DNA from: Elioraea thermophila (ex Habib et al. 2022)
GTDB lineage: Bacteria > Pseudomonadota > Alphaproteobacteria > Acetobacterales > Acetobacteraceae
Direction: 5' to 3'
DNA length: 64,000 nt
NCBI RefSeq assembly: GCF_003336755.1
Contig: NZ_QMDI01000006.1
Location: 186,001 to 250,000, forward strand
Below are positions 40,058-49,473 of the stretch, piece after piece (positions within the stretch are counted from its first letter, which is position 1; every line of letters begins with the position of its first letter). The translations under genes and the position numbers were made by a program. Under the pieces are notes generated by a model, which was not told the DNA's origin, searched no databases, and saw only the letters and a program-made list of their open reading frames with translations.

Positions 40058-40545
40058 GACAGGGCTCCGGTCAGGCGCGAGGCAAGCCGCGCCCGCAGCG
40101 CGGCGGCATCGAAGCGGCCGTCACGCCCGAGCGGGGCGGTGGCGACCAGGCCAAGAAGGGCAGGGTGGACTTCGGTGCCCTCGGCCGAGACGTCGAACAG
40201 GCCGCGCGCCCAAGGCGCTGAGGCGAGCAACTCGATCAGGCCGAGCAGGCGAAGGCAGACGGCGAGGCCATAGAGCGAGTCGAGGCCGAAGCCGTGATCG
40301 ACCGCGGCCGCCCAGCAGCGCGCGTCCGGATCCGCGATCACCAGTTCCGTCGCCTCCCCACCCCGGCGGCGAAAGGAGAGCGCGCGGGCCTCCCCCCAAG
40401 CCTCGGCTTCGGCGGCGGCGCGCGCCGCCTGCCAGGCGGCGAGCAGGTCGGGCGGCGAGACCGCCGGCAAGGCTTCCGGGCCCAGCGGTACCACGTGAAG
40501 GAGCCCGCCATAGCGGGCGGCGAAGGTGCGGACACGCACGGTCAT
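40054..40545 (-). CDS. Hypothetical cytoplasmic protein
   Basis: A 163-residue protein with no signal peptide or membrane helix. It has an Ala-rich helical middle (LLAAWQAARAAAEAEAWGEA), a strand region (RALSFRRRGGEATELVIADPDAR) and a Leu-rich segment (LYGLAVCLRLLGLIELLASA). I do not recognise it. Start ATG 40545. It overlaps the downstream lipoprotein gene by 4 bp, so the two form a small operon ending at the puc promoter. Confidence 0.6.
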   Translation of the reverse strand: MTVRVRTFAARYGGLLHVVPLGPEALPAVSPPDLLAAWQAARAAAEAEAWGEARALSFRRRGGEATELVIADPDARCWAAAVDHGFGLDSLYGLAVCLRLLGLIELLASAPWARGLFDVSAEGTEVHPALLGLVATAPLGRDGRFDAAALRARLASRLTGALS

Positions 40546-40603
40546 TGAATGAGGATGACGCGGCTTGCGCGCGCGCGCCACCGGTCCGACCGCAAACCCC
40601 CGT

Positions 40604-40629
40604 GCGCCGGCGGGGGGTGCCGCCGGCGC
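40604..40629. other. Perfect 10-bp GC hairpin between the hypothetical gene and pmpA-like gene
   Basis: GCGCCGGCGG (40604-40613) pairs perfectly with CCGCCGGCGC (40620-40629). It lies downstream of the YeeE/YedE pair, beyond the terminator at 40654-40687, and upstream of the hypothetical gene at 40545. It could be a second terminator. Confidence 0.4.
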
Positions 40630-40653
40630 GACGGGGAGAGGCCCGCACAGGCG

Positions 40654-40687
40654 AAGGGCCGGCCGGGGCAGCGCCCGACCGGCCCTT
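40654..40687 (-). terminator. Terminator hairpin after the YeeE/YedE pair
   Basis: AAGGGCCGG (40654-40662) pairs with CCGGCCCTT (40679-40687), and an inner GGGC/GCCC pair extends the stem. It begins 22 bp past the stop of the YeeE/YedE gene. Confidence 0.65.
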
Positions 40688-40709
40688 CCACAGTCGCTGC
40701 GGAGAGGGC

Positions 40710-41342
40710 TCAGACCCGCGCCGGCGCGGCCGCGGTCTTGGCCTTCTCCTCCACCCGCTCGGCGGGAGGCAGCACGCCGTCCGCGTTCTCGCCGAGCTCG
40801 GTCCGCCACGGGCGCCAGCGCTCCATCGCGTAGAGCGCGACGATCAGCACGGCGGCGAAGACGAGCGCGAGCGGCCAGAACGGCAGGCCGAGCAGGCCAT
40901 GCAGGGTCAGCTTGCCGGGCGAACCGGTGAGCAGGATCGGGCGCAGGGTGGGCTCGAGATAGGCGAAGGTCAGCGCGCCGGCGAGGCCACCCACCAGGGT
41001 CACGATGGCGTCGCGATAGCCGGCGCCGACCTGGCAGAGGATGGTGCCCGGGCACGCGCCGGCGAGCGTGATGCCCACGCCGGCGAGGAAACCGCCCAGA
41101 AGCTGGGCGCCGTAGAGCGTCGCCTTCGGGTCGAGCTTGGGGATGATGCCCGTCAGCTGACCCAGCGCAAGCACGACGAGGCCCGAAGCGACGGCGGCGA
41201 GGAAGATGCGCAGCATGATGAAGTTGCGCATCTGCATCTGCCCGACGATGACGCCGGGCTCGAACACGCGGCTCTTCTCGAGCAGGAAGCCGAAGGCGAT
41301 GCCCATCACGAGGCCAAGGCCGATGGCGGCGATGATGCTCAT
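40710..41342 (-). CDS. YeeE/YedE-type sulfur transporter subunit (PmpA/B-like)
   Basis: A 210-residue membrane protein of the YeeE/YedE family with about five helices. The substrate-path Cys is in LAGACPGTILCQVGAG. It is the partner of the gene at 41370, and each encodes one half of the full-length, fused YeeE protein. The family imports thiosulfate or other reduced sulfur. Both genes are divergent from a persulfide-sensing SqrR/BigR-type repressor, which supports a sulfur role. The C-terminal 40 residues are a polar tail. Confidence 0.85.
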   Translation of the reverse strand: MSIIAAIGLGLVMGIAFGFLLEKSRVFEPGVIVGQMQMRNFIMLRIFLAAVASGLVVLALGQLTGIIPKLDPKATLYGAQLLGGFLAGVGITLAGACPGTILCQVGAGYRDAIVTLVGGLAGALTFAYLEPTLRPILLTGSPGKLTLHGLLGLPFWPLALVFAAVLIVALYAMERWRPWRTELGENADGVLPPAERVEEKAKTAAAPARV

Positions 41343-41369
41343 GGTCGTCTCTCCTCGATCGCTCGGCGC

Positions 41370-41888
41370 TCAGCGCACGGGCTTGAGCAGCATGGCGGTG
41401 GCGATGCCGCCGGCGAACATGGCGCCGACCGCGATGAAGCCGGAGACGGCGAGTTGGGCGATGCCCGAGATGCCGTGCCCGGAGGTGCAGCCGTCGGCCA
41501 AACGGGCGCCGAACAGCAGGATGAACCCGCCGAGGAAGGCGAGCGCGAAGCGCGCGGCCGTGCTTTTCGTCCCCAGAGCCCGCGCCCACACCGGCGAGGG
41601 AGCGGAGCGGCGGGTGCCCGACAGGGTGGCGGAGATGAAGGCGCCGATGGCGATGCCGCCGACGAGCGCGACCTGCCACCAGTTCTTCGCCCCATCCAGA
41701 TACTTGCCGGCATACGAGAGGGCGCGGATCCCGGGATCGACGAACTCGGCGAGCGAGGCCGAGACGGTGACGTAGGAGGACGACGCGCCCAACGCGGTGC
41801 CGAGGAAGATGAACGCCGGCACCTGCAGGAGCCCGATCAGCGCGCCGGCGAGATACGGCGACCAGGCCTTCTCCTTCAACCCGAACAT
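41370..41888 (-). CDS. YeeE/YedE-type sulfur transporter subunit (first of pair)
   Basis: A 172-residue membrane protein with about four helices. The conserved Cys lies in LADGCTSGHGISGIAQL, the hallmark of YeeE/YedE half-transporters. Start ATG 41888 has AGGAGGGG upstream. A promoter is predicted on the minus strand with -10 TATAAG (41961-41956), and the operator-like repeat at 41962-41979 sits in its spacer. The second half-transporter gene follows after 27 bp. Confidence 0.86.
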   Translation of the reverse strand: MFGLKEKAWSPYLAGALIGLLQVPAFIFLGTALGASSSYVTVSASLAEFVDPGIRALSYAGKYLDGAKNWWQVALVGGIAIGAFISATLSGTRRSAPSPVWARALGTKSTAARFALAFLGGFILLFGARLADGCTSGHGISGIAQLAVSGFIAVGAMFAGGIATAMLLKPVR

Positions 41889-41961
41889 CTGGTTTTCCCC
41901 TCCTTGACCCCTTGCGCCGAAGGGCCGGCGCGGGGCACGCTTGTTCGTGTGCAAACTTATA

Positions 41962-41979
41962 CCTTCAAAATTTCGAAGG
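41962..41979. promoter_or_regulatory. Operator-like inverted repeat for the SqrR/BigR-type repressor
   Basis: CCTTC (41962-41966) and GAAGG (41975-41979) flank an AT-rich core (41967-41974), extending to a near-perfect CTTCAAAATTTCGAAG. It lies between the divergent sulfur-transport and repressor genes and within the predicted transporter promoter. Confidence 0.6.
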
Positions 41980-42031
41980 CAAGAAGTTTCGAGCGTCGGA
42001 GAAGGGCCGGGAAACCCGAGGAAGGACCACG

Positions 42032-42364
42032 ATGGACGTCTCGATGCTGGATGCCGCGGCGCTCGACGAGCGGGCCGAAGCCGCAGCCGAACTCCTCAAA
42101 TCGCTCGCCAATCCGGTCCGGCTGAAGATCCTGTGCGCGCTCGTGGACGGCGAACGGTCGGTCGGCGCGCTCGCCGAGGCGATCGGCGTGCGCGAGACGG
42201 TGGTCAGCCAGCACCTGATGCGGCTGCGCGCCGAAGGCCTGGTGCGCAACCGGCGTGAGCGGACGACCGTCTATTACACGCTGAACGACGGCCCGGCCTT
42301 GGGGATCATGCGCGCGCTCTACGAATCGTTCTGCCCGCGCCCGGCCGCCGCGGCCGCGGAGTAG
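42032..42364 (+). CDS. ArsR-family repressor, SqrR/BigR persulfide-sensor type
   Basis: A 110-residue winged-helix repressor. DNA-recognition helix RETVVSQHLMRLRAEGL, wing RNRRERTTVYYTL. It has exactly two cysteines, Cys35 (KILCAL) and Cys101 (ESFC), 66 residues apart, the same spacing as the reactive pair Cys41/Cys107 of SqrR. Such pairs form a tetrasulfide bridge with reactive sulfur and release DNA. It is therefore expected to control the divergent YeeE/YedE pair through the repeat at 41962. The start is ATG 42032. Confidence 0.88.
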   Translation: MDVSMLDAAALDERAEAAAELLKSLANPVRLKILCALVDGERSVGALAEAIGVRETVVSQHLMRLRAEGLVRNRRERTTVYYTLNDGPALGIMRALYESFCPRPAAAAAE

Positions 42365-42376
42365 TCGCCTCCCCCC

Positions 42377-43300
42377 TCAAAGCGGGCGGCGGATCGCCTG
42401 CTGCAACTCGCCGATCACGCCACGGCGGAAAGCGAGCACGCAGGCGACGAAGATCACGCCCTGGATCACCGTCACCCAGGCGCCGAACTGGGCGAGCTCG
42501 GCCTGCAGGGTGACGATGATGAAAGCCCCCACCACGGGCCCGAACATGGTGCCGATGCCGCCCAGGAGCGTCATCAGCACCGCCTCGCCGCTCATCGGCC
42601 AGTTCACGTCGGTCAGGGTGGCGATCTGGAACACGATCGCCTTGGTGCCGCCGGCGATCCCGGCGATCGCCGCCGACAACACGAAGGCCAAGAGCTTGTA
42701 GTCGTCGCTGCGGTAGCCGAGCGAGATCGCACGCGGTTCGTTGTCGCGGATCGCCTTCAGCACCTGGCCGAATGGGCTGTGCACGACGCGGTAGAGGAAC
42801 AGGAAGCCAGCGAGGAAGATCGCCGCCACCACCCAATAGAGGGTGAAGTCCGGCGTGAGGTCGAGCACGCCGAACAGGGCGCCGCGCGGCACCGCCTGGA
42901 TGCCGTCCTCGCCGCCCGTGAACGGCGCCTGTACGCAGAAGAAGTAGACCATCTGGGCGAGCGCCAGCGTGATCATCGCGAAGTAGATGCCCTGGCGGCG
43001 GATGGCGAGCCAGCCGAAGGCCGCCCCGAGCACCGTCGCGGTCAGCCCGCCGGTGATGATGGCGAGTTCTGGCGTCAATCCCCAAACCTTCGCCGCGTGG
43101 GCGGAGAGATACGACCCCATGCCGAAATACGCGGCGTGGCCGAAACTGAGCAGCCCCGCATAGCCGAGCAGCAGGTTGAAGGCGCAGGCATAGAGCGCGA
43201 AGCACAGCACCTTCATCACGTAGACGGGGAAGAGGAAGAACGGTGCCGCCGCGATGAAGGCGACGAGCAGCGCGAGCGCGACGGCTTGCGAGCGCGGCAT
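42377..43300 (-). CDS. livM: Branched-chain amino acid ABC permease LivM
   Basis: A 307-residue permease with about nine helices: AFNLLLGYAGLLSFGHAAYFGMGSY is the LivM signature, and GRGIxxR-type cytoplasmic loops are seen in SPFGQVLKAIRDNEPRA (the EAA-like loop). It forms the channel with LivH. It is the last gene of the partial liv operon; a livG ATPase gene, normally next, is absent, and the convergent repressor gene follows 12 bp downstream. ATG 43300. Confidence 0.92.
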   Translation of the reverse strand: MPRSQAVALALLVAFIAAAPFFLFPVYVMKVLCFALYACAFNLLLGYAGLLSFGHAAYFGMGSYLSAHAAKVWGLTPELAIITGGLTATVLGAAFGWLAIRRQGIYFAMITLALAQMVYFFCVQAPFTGGEDGIQAVPRGALFGVLDLTPDFTLYWVVAAIFLAGFLFLYRVVHSPFGQVLKAIRDNEPRAISLGYRSDDYKLLAFVLSAAIAGIAGGTKAIVFQIATLTDVNWPMSGEAVLMTLLGGIGTMFGPVVGAFIIVTLQAELAQFGAWVTVIQGVIFVACVLAFRRGVIGELQQAIRRPL

Positions 43301-43305
43301 CGGCG

Positions 43306-44190
43306 TCAGGCCCGACCGAACAGCCCCGTGGGGCGAACGAGCAGCACGATCGCCATGATCACGAACACCACCGTCGCCGAAGCCTCCGGGTAGTAGACGC
43401 GGGTGAAGCCCTCGATCACACCGAGGATGTAGCCGGTGACGATCGAGCCGAGGATCGAGCCCATGCCGCCGATCACCACCACGGCGAAGACGATGATGAT
43501 GAAGTTCGCCCCCATGGCCGGGTTCACGCTGTAGACGGGAGCGGCGAGCACGCCGGCGAAGGCGGCGAGTGCCACGCCCGCGCCGTAGGTCGCCGTCATC
43601 ATCAGCGGCACGTTGATGCCGAAGGCCTGCACGAGCTTGGGGTTCTCCACCGCCGCGCGCAGGTAGGAGCCGAGCTTCGTCTTCTCGATCGCGTACCAGG
43701 TGCCGAGGCAGACGATCAGCGAGACGACGACGATCCAGAACCGATAGGCCGGCATCAGCATGTAGCCGAGATCGACGGGGGGGATGCGGAACGCCTCCGG
43801 CACTTGGTAGGGAAGACCCGAGGAGCCGAAGGCGTTGCGCATCGTCCCTTCGATGATCAGCGCAAGCCCGAAGGTCAGCAGCAGCCCGTAGAGGTGATCG
43901 AGCTTGTAGAGGCGCGCGATCATCGTCCGCTCGATCACGACGCCGAGGAGCCCGACGACGAGGGGGGCGAGGATCAGCGCCCCCCAGTAGCCGATGCCGG
44001 CCCAGTTCAGCAGCATCCAAGCGACGAAGGCGCCGAGCATGAACTGCGCGCCGTGCGCGAAGTTCACCACGTTCAGCATGCCGAAGATCACGGCGAGCCC
44101 GAGCGAGAGGATGGCGTAGAAGGCGCCGTTGACGAGGCCGAGAGTCCCTTGCTGCAGGAACGGTTCGAGATCGTACCAGAAATCGCTCAT
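43306..44190 (-). CDS. livH: Branched-chain amino acid ABC permease LivH
   Basis: A 294-residue permease with about eight helices: QGTLGLVNGAFYAILSLGLAVIFG and MLNVVNFAHGAQFMLGAF are the LivH signature. It is paired with LivM in the inner membrane. The gene lies after livK, with a strong hairpin in the 78-bp gap. ATG 44190; livM starts 5 bp after its stop. Confidence 0.92.
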   Translation of the reverse strand: MSDFWYDLEPFLQQGTLGLVNGAFYAILSLGLAVIFGMLNVVNFAHGAQFMLGAFVAWMLLNWAGIGYWGALILAPLVVGLLGVVIERTMIARLYKLDHLYGLLLTFGLALIIEGTMRNAFGSSGLPYQVPEAFRIPPVDLGYMLMPAYRFWIVVVSLIVCLGTWYAIEKTKLGSYLRAAVENPKLVQAFGINVPLMMTATYGAGVALAAFAGVLAAPVYSVNPAMGANFIIIVFAVVVIGGMGSILGSIVTGYILGVIEGFTRVYYPEASATVVFVIMAIVLLVRPTGLFGRA

Positions 44191-44231
44191 GCGCGGGACG
44201 GGCTGCGGGGCGGGAGGGACGGCGAGGAACG

Positions 44232-44263
44232 GGGGCGGAGGCGGCCTGCGCCGCCTCCGCCCC
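44232..44263 (-). promoter_or_regulatory. Strong hairpin between livK and livH
   Basis: GGGGCGGAGGCGGC (44232-44245) pairs perfectly over 14 bp with GCCGCCTCCGCCCC (44250-44263) around four bases. It starts 5 bp after the livK stop and probably raises binding-protein levels relative to the permeases by attenuation or message protection. Confidence 0.65.
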
Positions 44264-44268
44264 GCGCG

Positions 44269-45513
44269 TCAGGTGCGCACCAGCGGGCAACCGCCCTCGG
44301 TGATGGGCCGGAAGGCCTGGTTGGCCGGAATGGTTTGCAGCAGCTTGTAGTAGTCCCAGGGGTAGCGGGATTCCTGCGGTGACTTCACCTCGAACAGGTA
44401 GGCGGGATGGATCTTCCGCCCGTCCGGGCGGATCGTTCCCTTGCCGAAGCAGATGTCGTCGGTCTCCATCGCCTTCATCCGCTCGACCACGGCCGCACCC
44501 GAGGCCTTGGCCGCCGCCACCCCCATCGCCTCCACCGCCTTCAGGTAGTGCAGCACCGCGGAGTAGCAGCCGGCGTGGATCATCGAGGGCCGCACGTCGT
44601 TCGGCATCCGCCCCAGCCGGCGGGTGAACTCGCGCGTGTTGTCGTTCAGGTCCCAGTAGAAGGTCGCGGTCAGCACGAGACCCTGCGCCGTCTGCAGGCC
44701 GAGGGCGTGCACGTCGGAGATGAAGACGAGCAGGCCGGCGAGTTTCTGCCCGCGCCGGGTGATGCCGAACTCGGCCGCCTGCTTGATCGAGTTGATGGTG
44801 TCCCCACCCGCGTTGGCGAGGCCGATCACCTGGGCGCGGCTCCTCTGCGCCTGCACGAGGAAGGAGGAGAAGTCGGTGGTGCCGGGGAAGGGCGTGCGCA
44901 CGGCACCGAGCACCTCGCCGCCCGCAGCGCGAACGAAGTTCGACACGTCGCGCTCCAGCGCATGGCCGAAGGCATAGTCGGCGGTGATGAAGAACCAAGT
45001 TCGCCCGCCCGCCGCCACCATCGCACCCCCCGTGCCGCGGGACAGCATCCAGGTGTCGTAGGTCCAGTGGATGGTGTTCGGCGAGCAGGCCGAGCCGGTG
45101 AGGTCCGAGGTCGCCGCGCCCGAGACGAGCAGGACCTTGTTCCGCTCCCGGCACAACGTGTTCACCGCCAGCGCCACCGAGGAGGTCGGCACGTCGACGA
45201 TGACGTCGAAGCCGTCGCGATCGAGCCACTGGCGGACGACGGTGGAGCCGACGTCGGGCTTGTTCTGGTGGTCTGCCTCGGCGACCTCGACATTGACGCC
45301 GCGGGTGGTGATGCCGCTCTCCTGCACGGCGAGGCGCACCGCCTGGGTCGAGCCGGGCCCCGTGAGGTCGCGATACAGACCCGACTGGTCGTTCAGCACG
45401 CCGATGCGGATGGTGTTGGCGGCCTGCGCGCGGGCATGGCGCAACGGTGTCACCAGCGGCAGCGCGCCGGCGGCGGCGCTGGCGGCGAGAAGCGTGCGGC
45501 GCTTGATGGTCAT
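44269..45513 (-). CDS. livK: Periplasmic binding protein of the Liv transporter
   Basis: A 414-residue binding protein (type I fold, Leu/Ile/Val-receptor family). The signal peptide contains a twin arginine (MTIKRRTLLAASAAAGALP) and is cut near Ala-Gln-Ala at about residue 31. Mature start NTIRIGVLNDQSGLYRDLTGPGS is typical of the family. The ligand may be branched-chain amino acids or another amide or aromatic compound; the family is broad. It is followed by livH. Confidence 0.85.
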   Translation of the reverse strand: MTIKRRTLLAASAAAGALPLVTPLRHARAQAANTIRIGVLNDQSGLYRDLTGPGSTQAVRLAVQESGITTRGVNVEVAEADHQNKPDVGSTVVRQWLDRDGFDVIVDVPTSSVALAVNTLCRERNKVLLVSGAATSDLTGSACSPNTIHWTYDTWMLSRGTGGAMVAAGGRTWFFITADYAFGHALERDVSNFVRAAGGEVLGAVRTPFPGTTDFSSFLVQAQRSRAQVIGLANAGGDTINSIKQAAEFGITRRGQKLAGLLVFISDVHALGLQTAQGLVLTATFYWDLNDNTREFTRRLGRMPNDVRPSMIHAGCYSAVLHYLKAVEAMGVAAAKASGAAVVERMKAMETDDICFGKGTIRPDGRKIHPAYLFEVKSPQESRYPWDYYKLLQTIPANQAFRPITEGGCPLVRT

Positions 45514-45543
45514 TCTCGGACTCCCTCTCCCGGTTCGACCGCG

Positions 45544-46558
<1,015 letters not shown>

Positions 46559-46603
46559 TCACATGTTTCGTCGTCGCGCGCCTTGGCAAGCACCAGCCGC
46601 CCC

Positions 46604-47383
46604 TCACTCGGCGGCAGGGCGCGCGATCGGCGGTACCGTATGGGCCATGCCGGCGAGCACCTCCGCCACGTGGCGCACCTTCACGTCATGGCCGAGGCGA
46701 GAGAGACGGCCCGCCATGTTGAACAGGCAGCCGAGGTCGCCGGCGAGCAGGGTGTCGGCACCGGTGGCGAGGATGTTCTCCACCTTGTCGGAGACCATGC
46801 GCAACGAAATGTCGGGATACTTGACGCAGAACGTGCCGCCGAAGCCGCAGCACACTTCGGCATCCGCCATCTCGCGCAAGGCAAGGCCCGAGACGGAGGC
46901 GAGCAACTGCCGCGGCTGCCGCTTCACCCCCATCTCGCGCAGCCCCGAGCAGGAATCGTGGTAGGTGACGACGCCGTCGTAGCGGGCAGCGACTTCCGTC
47001 ATCCCCATCACGTCGACCAGGAAGGAGACGAGTTCGTGCGTGCGGGCGGCGAGCCGTTCGGCGCGGGCGCGCCATGCGGGTTCGTCGGCGAACGCCTCCG
47101 CGTAGTGGCGCGCGATCATCCCGCCACAGGAGCCGGACGGAACGACGACGTGATCGAACGGTTCGAACCGGGTGATGACCCGACGCGCGAGGTCCTTGGC
47201 GGTGGCGCGATCGCCCGCGTTGTAGGCGGGCTGGCCGCAGCAGGTCTGCGGCAGCGGCACCTCGACCCGGCAACCCGCCTGCTCGAGCAGGCGGATGGCG
47301 GCGAAGCCCACTGAAGGGCGAAACAGGTCGACAAGGCAGGTGATGAACAACCCGACCTTCGGCCCGTCCCGATCCTGCGCCAT
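46604..47383 (-). CDS. Cysteine-rich CCG-domain protein, LutA/GlcF-like
   Basis: A 259-residue protein with two CCG cysteine-rich domains: CLVDLFRPSVG with QTCCGQPAYNAG and SCGGM; then HDSCSGLREMG with VCCGFGGTFCV. This is the LutA pattern; LutABC oxidises L-lactate. lutB and lutC are not in the window, and the neighbours are a truncated metF and mltA, so it may serve another dehydrogenase. ATG 47383. Confidence 0.85.
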   Translation of the reverse strand: MAQDRDGPKVGLFITCLVDLFRPSVGFAAIRLLEQAGCRVEVPLPQTCCGQPAYNAGDRATAKDLARRVITRFEPFDHVVVPSGSCGGMIARHYAEAFADEPAWRARAERLAARTHELVSFLVDVMGMTEVAARYDGVVTYHDSCSGLREMGVKRQPRQLLASVSGLALREMADAEVCCGFGGTFCVKYPDISLRMVSDKVENILATGADTLLAGDLGCLFNMAGRLSRLGHDVKVRHVAEVLAGMAHTVPPIARPAAE

Positions 47384-47402
47384 CGCTCTCCCCTCGCCGT
47401 CC

Positions 47403-48677
47403 TCAGCTGCCGGCGCCGCGGCCGGCGGGCAGCAGCAGCCACCACGAGCCGCGCTCGTTCATCCGCCCCGCCGCCTCGGCGGCGGCCTCGCCCCAGCCCC
47501 AGAACAGGTCGCCACGCACCGGGCCGCGGATCGCACCACCCGTGTCCTGCGCGAGCACGAGGCGGCGCAGCGGTGCCCCCTGGCCGGGCTGGCGGGTGGC
47601 GAGCCAGAGCGGGATGCCCAAAGGGATGTGCTGCGGATCGACCGCGATCGACCGGCCAGGGGTGAGCGGTGCGCCGAACGACCCGGGTGGCCCTTCATTG
47701 GGATCGAGCCCGCGCACCTCGCGGAAGAACACGTAGGACGGGTTGCGCCACATCACCGCCCGCGCCTCACCGGGGTTGGCCCGCAGCCAGGCCTTGATGG
47801 ATTGCATGCTGACCTGATCGAGCGTCATCGCGCCGCGCTCGACCAGCACCCGCCCGATCGGCACGTAACTGTGGCCATTCTGGCCGGCGAAGCCGACGCG
47901 CATCAGCCCGCCCTCGGCGAGCCGCACGCGCCCCGCCCCCTGGATGTGCAGGAAGAAGGTCTCGATCGGATCGTCGAGCCAGACAAGCTCGAGACGCCGC
48001 CCGTCCAGCGCACCCTGCTCGATCTCGGCCCGCGAGGCGTAGGGAACCAGCCGGCCGTCCACCACCCGTCCCGCCGTGCGCCGCCCGGCGAGGTCGGGCG
48101 CGAACTCGCCGAGATCGACCGCGACGAGATCGGGCGGGCGGCGCAAGAGCGGCACCTGGGATGGGCTGCGCCGGGTGCGGCTGCCGGTCAGCTCAGGCTC
48201 GAAATAACCGGTGAAGGTGCCGAACGGATCGGGCGGCTGAGGGGTGACGTTCTGGGCGAGGAAGGGGCGAAAGTGGCGTTCGAAGAACGCGCGCGCCGCG
48301 GCATGGTCGCCGGGTGGGATGCGCGCCGCCTCGGCGCAGAGCGGCAGCCAGTCGCCGACCCGACCGGCACGGGAGGACGCCTCCTCCCCGCCCCCCAGTG
48401 GCCGATCCGGCGGCAGGGTGCGCAGGCGCGCGCAGGTCTCCGCGAAAGCGGGCAGCGCCTCGGCATGGCGATCCTCCCCCCAGCCGGGCAGATCGGCGAA
48501 GCGGGCCGGCACCAGGCCGAGCCGCGCCGGCGGCGGTTCGGGCATCGGCACCGGCACGGCGATGCAGCCGCCGAGGAGCAGCAGGGCGATCGCACCGACC
48601 AGGCCTCGCGCGCGTCGCAAGCGGCACGCCAGCCCTCCGCGCCTCCCGGCCGAACCCACCAAACGCAAGACGGTCAC
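47403..48677 (-). CDS. mltA: Membrane-bound lytic murein transglycosylase MltA
   Basis: A 424-residue lipoprotein enzyme that cleaves peptidoglycan to 1,6-anhydromuropeptides. The lipobox is LLLLGGC. The family's FTGYFEPELTGSR region, then HIQGAGRVRLAEGG, and the catalytic Asp in LAQDTGGAIRGPVRGDLFWG are all present. Start GTG 48677 overlaps the stop of the Tim44-like gene (GTGA). In alphaproteobacteria mltA, the Tim44-like gene and secB often sit close together, as here. Confidence 0.92.
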   Translation of the reverse strand: MTVLRLVGSAGRRGGLACRLRRARGLVGAIALLLLGGCIAVPVPMPEPPPARLGLVPARFADLPGWGEDRHAEALPAFAETCARLRTLPPDRPLGGGEEASSRAGRVGDWLPLCAEAARIPPGDHAAARAFFERHFRPFLAQNVTPQPPDPFGTFTGYFEPELTGSRTRRSPSQVPLLRRPPDLVAVDLGEFAPDLAGRRTAGRVVDGRLVPYASRAEIEQGALDGRRLELVWLDDPIETFFLHIQGAGRVRLAEGGLMRVGFAGQNGHSYVPIGRVLVERGAMTLDQVSMQSIKAWLRANPGEARAVMWRNPSYVFFREVRGLDPNEGPPGSFGAPLTPGRSIAVDPQHIPLGIPLWLATRQPGQGAPLRRLVLAQDTGGAIRGPVRGDLFWGWGEAAAEAAGRMNERGSWWLLLPAGRGAGS

Positions 48678-49357
48678 TCGGAACGGGTGCCGACCAGATG
48701 CCAGACGGGGTCTGGCGAGGTGAGGTCGCGCGCGAAGGACCAGATGTCGACCAGTTCCGTCACCGCCTCGCTGCCGGCGACGATCGAGCCGTCCGCGGCG
48801 TAGGTCGCGCTGATCTGATCGGAGACGAAACGCACGCCGAGGGTGGCGAGCGTGCCGCGCAGATCCGCTTCCAGGATCGAGATTTCGCGGATGGCGATGA
48901 TTTCCGTGCGCTGCCGTTCGCCCGCCTGCTCGCGGGCGGTGATGGCGGCCTCGAAGCCGGCATAGACGTCGGGGGCGAGCAGGCCGCGCAGCGTGTCGCG
49001 ATCGCCGCGCGCGAAGGCCTCGACGATCATGCGGAAGGCCCCTTCGGCGCCCTGCAGGAAGGCGGCCGGATCGAAGGAGGGATCGACGGCGCGGATGCGC
49101 GCGAGCGTGCGACCCACCGGGGTGTCGGGCCCAGGGATGCCGCGCGCCGCCGCCCCGGGCAGGGCGGGCGGGGCGGCGACCTTCTCCGCGCGGGTGTCGA
49201 TGGTGCGGGAGAGGGCTTCGCCCGCGCCGGTCGGCTCGAGCGGCTGCGGCGGACGCTCGAAGCCGGTGCGCCGGCCGAGGATGGAGCGCAGCCGCAGCAC
49301 GAGGAAGGCGGCCACCATCCCGAACAGGATGAGGTCGATGGGAAAGCCGCCGCTCAT
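48674..49357 (-). CDS. Tim44-like domain protein
   Basis: A 227-residue protein with an N-terminal membrane helix (IDLILFGMVAAFLVLRLRSIL) and a C-terminal Tim44-like domain (GAEGAFRMIVEAFARGDRDTLRGLLAPDVYAGFEAAI ... DIWSFARDL). Bacterial TimA-like proteins are thought to help protein assembly at the inner membrane; secB lies 1.5 kb away. ATG 49357 gives the usual MSGGF opening. The stop overlaps mltA. Confidence 0.9.
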   Translation of the reverse strand: MSGGFPIDLILFGMVAAFLVLRLRSILGRRTGFERPPQPLEPTGAGEALSRTIDTRAEKVAAPPALPGAAARGIPGPDTPVGRTLARIRAVDPSFDPAAFLQGAEGAFRMIVEAFARGDRDTLRGLLAPDVYAGFEAAITAREQAGERQRTEIIAIREISILEADLRGTLATLGVRFVSDQISATYAADGSIVAGSEAVTELVDIWSFARDLTSPDPVWHLVGTRSE

Positions 49358-49473
49358 TGGTCTCCGCCGTCCCGCATGTCCCCCACATAGGGGAGGGGCG
49401 AAGCGGGCACAAGCGCGCAAGCGGCGCGCGGCCATGCTTGCCGCCCGTGCCGGTCGGCGGGTAAGGCCCCGGC

